Assembly (NCBI GenBank): GCA_973895155.1
Contig: OZ316895.1
Coordinates: 9,672,001 to 9,736,000, forward strand
Length of the DNA: 64,000 bases
Source: Marsupella aquatica
Lineage: Eukaryota; Marchantiophyta
Direction of reading: 5' to 3'
Under the pieces are notes generated by a model. That model was not told where the DNA came from and did no database searches. It saw nothing but the letters and a program-made list of their open reading frames with translations. The position numbers and the translations under genes were made by a program. Below are positions 35,021 to 44,996 of the stretch, piece by piece. Position 1 is the first letter of the stretch. Each line of letters starts with the position of its first letter.

Positions 35021-37682
35021 CTAATGCCTGGCACGCTTGCCAAAGCCGCCCGAGTGGGAGCGGCCATCCCGCTGCTTACGAAGTCTGTCGTTTTCCGCCT
35101 TGAGGAGCTGGACCTGGTCCAGCAGAGATTCGTTCTCTCACTTCGCCGTGTCTGTCTCCTCCGCTGCCTCCTGGCATGCCTCCTCTAGCTGCTGGGCGTC
35201 GCTCGTCAGCTTGCCCGCCAGCTGGTCCTGCTTCTCGGCTTTGGTTTGGAGCCGTGCCACTTCGGCCTATAGCGTGGCTATCTCTGCAGTGTCCCGATGG
35301 GCCCGTTCTTTGGCCTCCTCCAGGTCCTTCTGCCAGATGATAGTTTGATTCTTCAGACTGTCAATCTGGTTCCGGAGTCGTGCAATCTCGGCCTCGTTCC
35401 TAGCTTTGGCCTGCTCGGCTAGGGCGGTAAGAGCGTGCGCCTTTGCTAACGAATCATCGGCAGCTGCAACTTTGGGTCGTAGTTGCAGATGCTCAGCCTC
35501 TTGACCTGCAGCTTCGTTCTTTAAGTATACGGACTCCACCCGGTACCGCTCTATCCTCTGAAGGGCCTCTGACTGGGCCCGACCTGCCTTTACTGCGGCA
35601 ACTAACTCCTGATTGAAGAAACAGGCTACCTTCCGGGCCATGAACTCCCCGGTATCCCGGGCAATTTGATGAGAGAAATCTCCCAGAAGCCCGTTCAGAA
35701 ATGTACCCGGTACAAAGAGTTCCGGGTGGTCCAGGTTGTGCCTGTCCGAAGTTGGGCACGGGCAGACGTCAACACGCGCGGGGGCCGGGGCAGTGACATC
35801 CAGCCCTAGGGACGTAATGTTGGAAGGGGCTGGAGTGTCCTCCTGCAGCAAAGTCCGGTTCTCCGGAATAGCCACCGGTGGGTCTTTGGGAGACCCGGGC
35901 TCGAGTAAGACCTCCGCTGTATCGACTTTTGTACTTAGCCCGGCCTGTTGGATCGCATCTACGGTTGCGATAACCGACCCATCCAGTACCTCCTCGGTTA
36001 CGACTACAGCTACTTGTGGGGGTGGGGTGGGTGAAGCTTGTGTGTCCGCTGGACTTCGGGCCTCGGGTTGGGGCCGTCTCTCCAAGGCCGGGAAAACCCA
36101 GCTTTGTAACGTTGACACGAGGAAGGGTTCGTCGATCAAACCGAGCATACCACTCAAGAATGATCTCGATGTGGCTAGCGAAGTACGCCTTCCCACCAAT
36201 GTACAGCGTCTTCCTTCGCCGCTCCATCTCTTCATGGAATTTCTTAGCGAAGTACGACGCCCACTTCCTAGGTCGATAGTTCTCGACCTGGATAACCTGG
36301 GTGGCGGAGATCTCCCCACGGGGTTCCATCATGTGGAGGGCGTACCTTTGGAACTCCAGTCGCTCAGCTATCTCGGGGATGAGGCAGGTCCTCATCACAA
36401 ACCCGTTGTCCATTGCTCCCTCTGAGGGAAAACTCAAGGATTGGTACTTGGCTCCCTTGCCCCCGGGAGCCCGTGATTCGACTCGATGGTCACCTTCGGG
36501 TAATCCAAAGATCATCTTGAGCCGTTCTTCCATGAGGGACATATTCCTTCCCCGCAGCCGAGTATGTTGACGTGCGTCATCATAATTCTTGACGAATTCC
36601 GTCATGTCCTCCCTGTAGTACCTGCAAGTGTTCCAGGGGAGAGAGGCAAGGTGCTCGAATCCCTGAGTCTTCAGGCACACCGCATGCTTGGGATGGAGGA
36701 TGTTCTTATGCACGTTTTCCCCCATGTGGTGCATTGTCACCTTGGCCACGGCTACCGTGGCCAATGGTAACCCGGATACAGTGGTGGGTTCCTTCCTCTT
36801 CTTCCCCCGTGACTGGCTTGGGGAAGGTGACACCTCCCCATCCTCTCAATCGGGCATAGGTAGTGCTACTGCCGTTAGTATTGGTCCCGGGGTGGCCACG
36901 ATCACCGTGTTGTCGGCTGGAGCCGCTCCTTGGGTCCGAGCATGGGGAGGGGACGATGTAGTGTCGGTCCCTTGAGTGTTTTCTCCTCTGGGCCGCCTGA
37001 GCAAGGGTGGGGTAGCCTCATCGTCGTCGCTAAGGTCCACAGCATTGATGACGGAGCGTACTTGTACGGCTGGCGGGGCGATCGGTGGTGGGGGTTGGCT
37101 AGGCTGAGGCCGAGACTGAGACTGAGACTGAAGTTGAGCCTGAGCCTGAGCCTAAGTCTGAGTCTACGTTGGTGCGGGTACGGGTACGGGTATGGGGTCC
37201 ACTGGGCTGGCGCCGGCGGTTGCAGGTCTAGTTCCCATGAAGCTCTGTAGGTGCTGGTAGAAGTTCTCCGAAGCAAGTGCGGATGACCTTGTTGAACGGG
37301 TAGTGCTGGACTCGCTGTTGATGATAGCCCAAACCTGAGCAGGGATGTGGTCGAAGTGATGTCGTTGCAAGTCGATCGTACCCGGGATATTGAAGACCTC
37401 ATCCGGAAGCCGAAGCAATGCTTCCCAGAAACCGATATATTTGTCTCCGTTGAAGAAGTACCCCGATACCTCTGTTGGTCGGTAAAGCTCGCTCTGAGAT
37501 GGGTAGTCAAAGTTAAGGATGTAGTGGTGTCGTCCTGCTAGGCAGATGGCTCTCTCGTACTCGCGTTCGATTTTGTATCGGCGCGGGTTGGCGTGTTTCA
37601 ATGAGTCGGCCAAGTGTCTTCCGGTAGATAGGAACTGCGTCCAGAATTGAATGGCCGAACTGGAGAGGATCGTGTGCGACAT
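35021..37682 (-). pseudogene. LTR-encoded coiled-coil protein, 5' LTR copy (broken)
   Basis: The start ATG at 37682 lies ~100 nt after a TATA box within the LTR. Layout on the minus strand: an N-terminal region with an EREYERAICLAG block and FNGDKYIGFWEALLRLPDEV (37600-37370); a proline/glutamine/serine-rich linker (37230-36850) with a KKRKEP basic motif; a ~170-residue domain (36720-36100) with LPW, an RLKMIFGLPEG block, NGFVMRTC, AQV-like ATQVIQV and a final EWYARF; another linker; then a coiled coil to 35021. Breaks include two TAG near 37160, TGA at 36846-36848, a 14-bp deletion near 36100 and TAG at 35267-35269. The full protein would be ~870-880 residues. No catalytic motif is recognised. 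Together with the other LTR copy an intact ancestral frame is evident. Confidence 0.8.
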
Positions 37683-37780
37683 TCAGAGGAGATAGTAGTG
37701 GCGACTAAGAGAGAATGAGAGAGCTGGGGTCGAAGCTGGCGCGTGGACTGATGGACTGGTGCACTACAAAGGGTCGGCTC

Positions 37781-37790
37781 CCTTTTTATA
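37781..37790 (-). promoter_or_regulatory. TATA box inside the LTR
   Basis: TATAAAAAGG on the minus strand lies ~360 bp from the LTR 5' end and ~100 nt upstream of the LTR ORF start. It puts transcription start near 37750, so U3 is short (~0.4 kb) and nearly all the LTR is transcribed R/U5. The other LTR has TATAAAAACG at the same place. Confidence 0.75.
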
Positions 37791-38154
37791 CCTTGAGGGC
37801 TTGTCGATCCCCCGACATCTCCTTGTTGCCTATAGGCTGAACCGTTCACGCTTTGTAGTGTATCGGCCACTCCGCCGGTCTGAGTCACCGCGTGTCAGTG
37901 GATGCCTCCCAAAGTTCGTTATACGGACCCGAGGGAGGGGCCCCCTCACGCTCGTAACTCGGGCATGCGAATGGCGACGCGCCGCCAGCCCGAACATGAA
38001 TTCCCTTATTGACTAATGATTTCCTACTCATAATGGCTACCTAAATATTGTCGTTATGCTAATCATAGCGGCCTAAGATACCCCTAACGCATGTGCTAAG
38101 CACGGTTTAGACCGAATTACTCATTACTCGCCGTACCGGTGGTGTCACAGGGAA

Positions 38155-38530
38155 CCCAGACTTCAAAGGTTTGGTATGAGCTGTGGAAACCTTGGCAACA
38201 GTTGCCACGCAACCATTCACAATAGCAGAAGCAATTTTTGCCCACTGGGTGTCTACAACATGGTTGTCAACAAAAATCATCCATTTTCCAGATAGGACAT
38301 TATTGGCAATAGCTAAACTTTCAATATGAGAGTTCTGTAGCCTTTTGTGGGAGTACAGACACAATGATTCCCAAGCCATAGCTAACCCATTTGTATTGAC
38401 AAGGCAGTCTGATTCCTTGTTAATTTGACTGAAGGGTGCTAACAGTAAGCCATTTAATGTAGCTCAAGGGAATGGATGTTGGCTTCCATTCATGAAGGAA
38501 TTCATCAATTGATTGAAGGTTGCTATCAAA
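38155..38530 (-). pseudogene. Captured C11orf68/UPF0696-like gene fragment, 5' part
   Basis: Read on the minus strand, this encodes SIDEFLHEWKP near 38500, a frame change, then SGKWMIFVDNHVVDTQWAKI near 38260 and AKVSTAHTKPLKSGFP up to the retrotransposon target site. This matches my memory of the C11orf68/UPF0696 (DUF1917) family: an SLDEFL-type start, then GKW-x-x-F-V and KVS blocks. The reading continues without a gap across the GGGAA duplication into 19390-19130, so it was one gene before the LTR element landed. In-frame stops and shifts make it a pseudogene. It lies between Mutator TIRs and so was probably captured from a host gene. Confidence 0.55.
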
Positions 38531-39897
38531 GCATATTACATGAGACGACTGCCCAACATCCATGACTGTGAGCAATGGAAATTATTGACCCCTGCAAGCA
38601 CATACCTGAAAATTAATACTAGTCCATTAAGACCAAGAATATTTGCAGTCGACACTTCCTACCGCAGGAAACAATTTGAGAAGGACTGGTTTTATAGACA
38701 ATTACCTGAGGACTGCAATGCACTTCCCGTAGGTGAGAGAGAGACCTGAATGTAATCCAATGTCCAATGAAAAATGATGCAAAACCCTCACGTCATGGCT
38801 GATTCATACCCCCTAAATCCTCAGTCTCTTTCAGCTGTGCCGAGGACAAACCATCGACATTCAATCAAGCTGCGGAGGACAAACCAGAGAGATTCAATGA
38901 AGCAATCAATTAATGTAAAACGTCCTTATTGTACACAAAAATGCATTTGGGAGTTTGCGAATGAGACTGCGACATCAGAAAAGGCTGCAACATACAAATG
39001 TCATGGGGCTCCACTTATTTCACACCTTCAATGTTGAAGTAACTTGCAACTTGCTTCGAGGACAAGACTTGATCGGTGGCCACATCGAGCATGGGGATCG
39101 ATGGAGTCCACTAGACCCGAGCGCTGCTGAAAATCAAAACGCAATGCAGCAGATAAACCGGACCAGCCTTCGCGTGGAGGATAGGAAGCAAGAAAAAGCT
39201 CAGAATGAAATGGACGTGACTTACAGCAGCTACCGGAGGGCAGTAATCAAAGGGCAAACAAAGCAGCATGATCCCCCTGCAAAGCTATATATCGTTGCTA
39301 TGCTGCACTCCCTTGGGGAAGTGATCCCCCTGAAAAGCTATGTCCCCTGCACTGCGCTCCCCTTCACGACTCCCTTCCCTCCGTAGCTAAACTCAATGCG
39401 TTGCGCTGCAACCCCCTTCCAAAGGTATCCTTGCTACGCTGCGCAACAATCCCATTGGCAAAGTGATCCCGTGGTGAAGCAATCCTCCGACAAAATGTTT
39501 TTTGCTGCGACCATCAGCTGCTTGATTGCCCACAAACAGTGCCTGCATCGATTGCCCACAAACAGCTTATTCTCTGCCCAAATCGACTGCTAATGATCAT
39601 GAACAAAGTGAATCGATTGGCCTGATTGTGGACAGATGCATGAAATCATAGCGCAAAGGGTAATGAAGTTTGACATTGAAAAACCCTACCAGGTATGTTG
39701 CGCAGCGTACAGCAATGAAGGTTGCCGTGAGCCAGTTGCTGCAAGAAGGAAAATAGTCATGATGGACAGAGAAACCGGAACTATCAACGGAAAACCTTCT
39801 GGTCCCCGTCACATGGCTCCTTACAGGTCACTTTTGCCTACAAATGAATAGTGTGTTATGTGAGCGAAATCCCAAGTTCACGTTGTGTCCATGCAGA
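38531..39897. other. MULE interior, right part, no supported gene
   Basis: Short open frames only, with GCTGCG-rich and CCCTTGGGGAAGTGATCC-type short repeats around 39280-39480. It may hold further captured fragments that I do not recognise. Confidence 0.4.
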
Positions 39898-39965
39898 TTG
39901 TGTGTGTCCATCCGGGTGTTTTAGAAAAGGTGAGTGTCCATGGGGGCTTTAAGTTCTTAATGTTT

Positions 39966-40802
39966 TGTTTTATTCAGATTATTCAAATTTTGTTTTCAGT
40001 GTTTTAATTTTAATGTGCCTTAACTAGGTGAATCATTTGTATTAATTTGCTTTTGAATTAACTTTTGGACCTCTCACAAATGTTTAGTAAGATTTCCTGT
40101 TCAATAAGTCCTTAGTGAATTATCATTTTTCTCACAAGAGTAAGAGAACTGAGTGTGAACAATGTGCACATCAGGTGTACTAAGTTTCCCTCTTGGTTTT
40201 TTTACAAAATTTATGGTTTAATTGAGTTAATTGTCATTACCTAGAAGCAAGTGAAAATCTGTACTGTATGTGCACAACTCTTTAATACCTTTGTACTTGT
40301 TTGGTCATAATGTGTTTTTCTTTGCATGTGTACCATGTCACTCACTCTTAACTAAGTGAGTTTTTGGCATATACTTTACATGTACCTACTTTTTTTATCA
40401 TAAAATAATCAAATGAATTACATATCACTAAAAGACAAAAAATAAGGCATGTTCTAGAATGAACATGCTATATATATGGTGACTTATTGGAAGCCTCCCT
40501 GGCTGTTGGAGAATGGTGACTAATTAAGTGGCTGCGTCCATGGATGTTGGACTATGGTCTGGGTAGCTGCACATCAGAGTGACATATACACATCTCTCCA
40601 TATACCTTGATAAAACTCATTATTATTTTTTAATCAATAATCTCATTATTTTTCTTTTAATCAATAATCTCATTATTATTATTTAAATCAGTGAGTGCAC
40701 ACCATATATTATCACATTTTGACATGTCATTCCAGGTAGGGTTTAACATTGGCCTAAGTGGCACCTTTATGCACACCCAACGGTCATTGTCCTTGCACTT
40801 GG
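39966..40802. other. AT-rich intergenic DNA
   Basis: The region is AT-rich and non-coding. It includes the right copy of the 43-bp direct repeat (40480-40522) and short direct repeats of a TTTTAATCAATAATCTCATT unit near 40630-40680. Confidence 0.5.
40480..40522 (+). repeat. 43-bp direct repeat, right copy
   Basis: This is identical to 16126-16168. With the MULE removed, the two copies would lie about 660 bp apart. Confidence 0.8.
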
Positions 40803-41040
40803 CATACTCCTTGAAATCCAATTGCCAGACAAACTCTCGATTCCTCACCATACTCCTTGAAATCCAATTGCCAGACAAACTCTCGATTCCTCACCATACT
40901 CCTTGAAATCCAATTGCCAGACAAACTCTCGATTCCTCACCATACTCCTTGAAATCCAATTGCCAGACAAACTCTCAATTCCTCACCATACTCCTTGAAA
41001 TCCAAGTCTATTCCTCACCATACTTCTTGAAATCCAAGTG
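40803..41040 (+). repeat. 46-bp minisatellite
   Basis: Four nearly identical 46-bp units (40803, 40849, 40895, 40941) start CATACTCCTTGAAATCCAA, followed by two shortened units. One end is imperfect and fades into unique DNA near 41040. Confidence 0.9.
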
Positions 41041-42440
41041 CAAGAGCAACTTGTCAACTCCCTGCAAGATCCAACTGTCAGGCAGAGAGATGGCAGTTGG
41101 ACCAACTTGTACCCTTTGTCCAAGTTTTTTGCAGTGGACATAAGGAGTCCATGTGACTATCACTTCATCCAACGGTAGTGTAAAGTAGAAAATCTAGAGA
41201 CAAGGGAAATCCATTCTTGTGACCAAAGCTCTCTTTTGAGTGGTATGGAGTAGAAAATATAGAGACTAGAGATTAGAGGTAAAGAGATATTTAGTTGTGG
41301 ACCTGGTGATAATATTGTGGGAAATTATCCAAGTTGTGGGTAGCCAAATTTACCAAGGTGCCCTTCACAATTTACAAACTTATTCCCCTGCAAAAAAACA
41401 CAGAAAACCAGGCAAAAACAAGTCTACAAAAACTAAAAGCTTTAAACATTCCAAAATACCCCCGCCTATTTGTCTACTAAGCAACTGTTCCTTATGCCAC
41501 CACCCTGACTGTTTACGATGGGCTCAACCAAACAATTAGAAGTGTACTTCTATAAAGTTTAAACTTGAAGGGCATTATGGTACTTTACAGCATTTTTAGG
41601 GGTCATTTTGTAATTTTGCCTAAATTTATTGATTTCTTGATCTTATTACTTTTCATGAAAGTTGGGAAGGAGGTTTTTTGGGTTTACATTAAAAGTCTAC
41701 ATTAAGTGGCTGAAATCAGACGATTTGAACAGCATTCCAATTCAAGTTCAGGGTGAGTTACACATAAATTAGTGGTGTATATATAGTAAAATACCTGGGC
41801 ATTGAACAAAAAAGGTTGAGTTGAGGCAAGGAAGCTTAGTCAAGGCTAAGGTCAAGGCAAGGAAGTGTTCATTGTCAGGGGTGTTGTTGAACCCCTAAGT
41901 AAACTGAACCCTTTTGACACAGCTTTGGAGGTTTATGTATCTCAATAGCACAGAAACAGAACAATAAAAACCCAGAATTTGATACTACCATTGGCTTCCA
42001 GTGTTATTTTCTTAAAATGTAATCTCATCTAATGGGAAACAAACTGGCTGCCTCTCGTGTACCCTAACCCCGCAGTCCTCAACCATCCCAAGCCGTTGAA
42101 TGATTATCTGGATCCAGCACTTTCTTGTGCATCTTCAATGGTTTCCAGATCTTGTTTCACCGCCTGCTTTGGAGAGATCTAATGGTTCAGAAAAAATACA
42201 CCCTTCATCCAACCGCCCAAGCTGCTTCGTACCTCAATGTCATTTTGTAAATAGACATGGAAGAAAAGAGCCAGAAAGCATATTACGCTATAACACAGGG
42301 ATTGAGCGAGAGCCACTAGATGGACGGTACAGTAGGAGGGACATGGCTGTGCGCTACTCATCGTCGGATCGCAGAAGTCTCTAGGCACTGTGGTACCCCC
42401 GAATCATCCCACGAGCGGTACAACCTGTTGAGCCGCGACC
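41041..42440. other. Intergenic, no supported gene
   Basis: No domain-bearing frame is seen. The last ~80 bp before 42522 contain the U1 promoter. Confidence 0.5.
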
Positions 42441-42500
42441 AAATAAACCATAAGGTGGGCGTTCGAAGGATGTGCACAATGGCACCGATTGTATAAATCT
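42404..42500 (+). promoter_or_regulatory. U1 snRNA promoter elements
   Basis: A TATA-like GTATAAATC lies at 42491-42499, ~25-30 bp before the U1 5' end. A partial match to the plant upstream sequence element (consensus RTCCCACATCG) reads ATCCCACGAGC near 42406. The spacing between the two is larger than in flowering plants, so the upstream element is tentative. Confidence 0.45.
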
Positions 42501-42521
42501 CTTCGACGTTGACGCAGAATC

Positions 42522-42681
42522 ATACTTACCTGGGCGGGATCTAACCCTGATCCTGAAGGGGGTTGGTCTAGAACGAGTCTGCTCATTGCACCACGACCGG
42601 ATGAGTTCTAGCATTTCCCTAAGGGGAAAATGCACGTCATAATTTGTGATAGAGGGGGCTCGCGTCCGCGCGGCCCCCACC
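42522..42681 (+). ncRNA. U1 spliceosomal snRNA
   Basis: The gene starts ATACTTACCTG, the exact 5' end of U1 that pairs with 5' splice sites. Stem-loop I carries GATCCTGAAG, one base from the usual U1-70K-binding loop GATCANGAAG. Stem-loop II shows ATTGCAC, the U1A-binding loop. An Sm site ATAATTTGTG lies near 42637-42646, and a terminal GC-rich hairpin (GGGGGCTCGCG ... CGCGGCCCCC) closes the RNA at ~160 nt, the usual length. A TATA-like box sits at the expected distance upstream. It would form the U1 snRNP that recognises 5' splice sites. Retention of all protein-binding loops argues for a working gene. A minus-strand ORF overlapping it is chance. Confidence 0.92.
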
Positions 42682-42773
42682 ATGAAAACCTAAGAAGCAA
42701 ATTGTGCACCGTTACGTCATTAAGGTAAAACTTGAAGGTGGTTCACAGTTTGAAGTTAGGCGTCTTACAAATG

Positions 42774-43323
42774 TAGTCCGAGCGAGGAGAATTGCTATCC
42801 GGTGATTTACATCTAAATAATATCCTCGATTGAAATGAATTTCAGAGCCGGAATATATCTTAGACATGAATTGAAAAGAACCTCAAAATCTCTAGTCTCG
42901 TCCTACTCCGAGGAAGAGGAATTTGAATCGGATGATTAAAACTAAACAAGAACTTGGATTGAAGGGAACTCCAGACCCCGACCTATGTCTTGGACACAAA
43001 TTGAAAGAAACTTGAAAATCTGTAGTCTTGTTGTATTCCGGGCAAGAAGAATCTGACTCGGAGGACTAAACCTAAAGAAGACCTCGATCGAAGGAAACGT
43101 CAGAGATGAACAGTCTTAGGAAGAAATTGAAAAAAACTGGAGAGATCAATGGTCTCATTATATTCCGAACAAGAAGAATGTGAATTGGTGTATTCGTCTC
43201 AGATATGCTGAGCAAGAACTATCTAAATCGGAGGATTAAAACTAAACAAGATCTCAGTCGAAGGAAACTTCAGCGATGAACAATGTCTTAGACAGAAATT
43301 GAAAAAAGCTGGAGAGATCAGTA
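42774..43323 (+). repeat. Degenerate tandem array, ~128-bp unit, 4 copies
   Basis: Four diverged units start near 42774, 42896, 43025 and 43152, each with a (G)TATTCCGAGCAAGAAGAAT-like start, a GGATTAAAACTAAACAAGA block, an AGGAAACTTCAGAGATGAAC block and an AAATTGAAAAAAACTGGAGA block. The last unit has an extra ~45 bp. No coding capacity. It begins ~90 bp after the U1 gene. Confidence 0.8.
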
Positions 43324-44033
43324 CTCATCATATTACGAGCAAGATTTCCATTCCATCCTCAATTCCATGTGCTTCTTTGGTGGACAGCTTGAGACAGTCG
43401 TACACAGGCAAGTTCCATAACACCACCACTGTCCATTTTGACAATGCATTGTGAGCAGAGTTATGCCGTTACATCGTGCTCAGGCTCAAGCGATCCATCA
43501 GGTACTAGTGCACTTAAGCGGGGGCACTAGTGTACCTTGACATGAGAATTTCACTATGTGAACCTTGCAATTGGCATCCAGTTTGGTGGGATGGGTGGGA
43601 CTTACGGAGTAATGTTCCAGCTCACCGAATAAATTCTTCCCTTGTGCACCCTCGTGACCCAATCATGGTCGGTCTCTCCCATCCTCCCACAACTTATTAA
43701 GCAGCCAGCTTCCCCAAAGCCATTAGAAACAATTTTGACCAAAAATGGTTACCCAGATACACCAGGTTGTGCTTCAGGTGTAGTGGTGGTTAAGGGTGAT
43801 CAATGCGAACATTGTGCATACACATTCGCCTGTTAACAAAAGGCAGTATCATGAGTTGGGCGCATCATCAGCTTAAGCTGCAACCAGTATGCATATTCAA
43901 TCTATCACTATTTGTACTCAATTAGCCATTAGAAAACCACCAATAGCCCTTAACATTCAACTAGGAACTCGGTCCGCTCCTTATTAAGACTATAAAGGGG
44001 ATCCACATTTGGTCTCCCAGCGCACATACAGTC
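43324..44033. other. Intergenic, no supported gene
   Basis: No supported coding or RNA feature is seen. Confidence 0.5.
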
Positions 44034-44345
44034 CTCTTTATATGTCACTTGCCCAAATGCCCACCTAAAGAAAGGAAATCCACATTTGGATTTCCAATGT
44101 CCATATTGTCACTCCCCTTTATATGTTACTAGCCCAAATGCACATGCATTGCACAATGTCGTCAATAGTAAGTGTCAAAAGTAAGTGATATTGATGACGG
44201 GTCCCCCTTACATGTCACTAGCCCAAATGCCCCTGCTTTGTACAATATTGTTGGTCTCACTAGCAAGTAATGGTGGGAAGGGTCCCGCTCACGAGTCACT
44301 AGTCCAAATGCCCCTTTGTGGCCTAATATTGTCAATGGTGAGTGA
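44034..44345 (+). repeat. Degenerate tandem repeat, ~85-bp unit
   Basis: Four units share TATGTCACTAGCCCAAATGC (near 44040, 44122, 44209 and 44291), with variable sequence between. Confidence 0.75.
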
Positions 44346-44839
44346 TGTTGGGCGAAAATGAGATGGCCAGGTAATTGAGCATCAAGGGGGAAGGGATCAC
44401 CAAGCAGGGAGTGCACTATACCAGGGCTGCCACAAATCCAAAGTACCGTGTTCTTGGTGTTAATGCCATTGTGGTAGGGGTTTCGAATTTGAAATTGCGA
44501 CTATCGGGGTGCATTTTTCAGGTTACAACTGAGAGAGTTTGAATCTATGGCAAAGAAACGATTTCGTCTAAACACCATGGCAAGGCAACAAATCTCATCA
44601 TTGAGGATTGCTTTGCTTCTGAAATAGTTGCCTGGAGACAATCATCAATGGGATCTGACGTTAAACCCCCAAAAATGCAAGGTTTTGCAAGAATAGCTTC
44701 GTCAACTTCTAGAAACTCCCCTGCGCAAGTAGTGACAACTGCGGAAACACTATCCTTTCACTACAATGTCCACGTTTTGAGCCTGTGTCAACCCAATTTC
44801 TCAGCCTCGTGTCTACATTTCAGTTGGGTTGCTCACACT

Positions 44840-44901
44840 CAGACCACATCCCAATCCTGATATGTGGCAAGGCAACTTACTCTACCACTGAGCCGCGGGC
44901 C
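44840..44901 (-). other. tRNA-like A-box relic
   Basis: The minus strand reads GGCTCAGTGGTAGAGTAAG, a good match to a tRNA D-arm and pol III A box. No anticodon arm or B box of good quality follows, so it is a SINE head or a decayed tRNA rather than a functional tRNA. Confidence 0.35.
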
Positions 44902-44996
44902 ATTGCTAGAGGGTGTTATAATGCTGTAAACCGTCATGAGTCCAATTAGTATACCAGCGCAATGGTTTCCTATGTGACGGAAAGGGTATACAGATC

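Larger units (their letters stand above)
19396..38149 (-). mobile_element. Giant Athila/Tat-like Ty3/gypsy LTR retrotransposon
   Basis: The element is 18.75 kb, minus strand, with TG..CA long terminal repeats of 3976 bp (19396-23371) and 4026 bp (34124-38149) and a perfect 5-bp duplication GGGAA (19391-19395, 38150-38154). Internal order on the minus strand is gag with three CCHC knuckles, aspartic protease, RT, RNase H, [solo LTR insertion], integrase. RT blocks such as FLDGYSGYNQI and FIDDFAIFG and the lack of a chromodomain point to the Athila/Tat branch. The LTRs encode a large extra protein. In samples I compared, the two LTRs differ at a few bases per hundred, plus a 52-bp and a 14-bp indel, so the insertion is not recent. 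Confidence 0.95.
34124..38149 (-). repeat. 5' LTR of the giant element
   Basis: This is 4026 bp with TG..CA ends, next to GGGAA at 38150. It is nearly co-linear with 19396-23371. It has lost 14 bp near 36100, relative to the other LTR, which shifts the LTR ORF. Confidence 0.95.
16269..39956. mobile_element. Mutator-like element (Pack-MULE type) containing a nested LTR element
   Basis: Both ends begin GAACYTAAAGCCCCCATGG and continue as imperfect terminal inverted repeats of about 60 bp (16269-16328 and 39898-39956). They are flanked by a perfect 9-bp duplication, TTAATGTTT, at 16260-16268 and 39957-39965, the size typical of Mutator. Without the 18.75-kb retrotransposon inside, the element is ~4.9 kb. 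Its cargo is a transposase-like N-terminal fragment (+) and a broken copy of a C11orf68-like host gene (-). Carrying a host gene fragment between Mutator TIRs is the definition of a Pack-MULE. It is not autonomous. Confidence 0.88.

Noticed and set aside
42381-42683. 100-codon minus-strand frame across the U1 locus
   Set aside because: It is the antisense of a clear U1 snRNA; the frame is open by chance through GC-rich stems.
44840-44901. Functional tRNA gene
   Set aside because: Only the D-arm-like A box is good; no cloverleaf with anticodon and T arm can be drawn.
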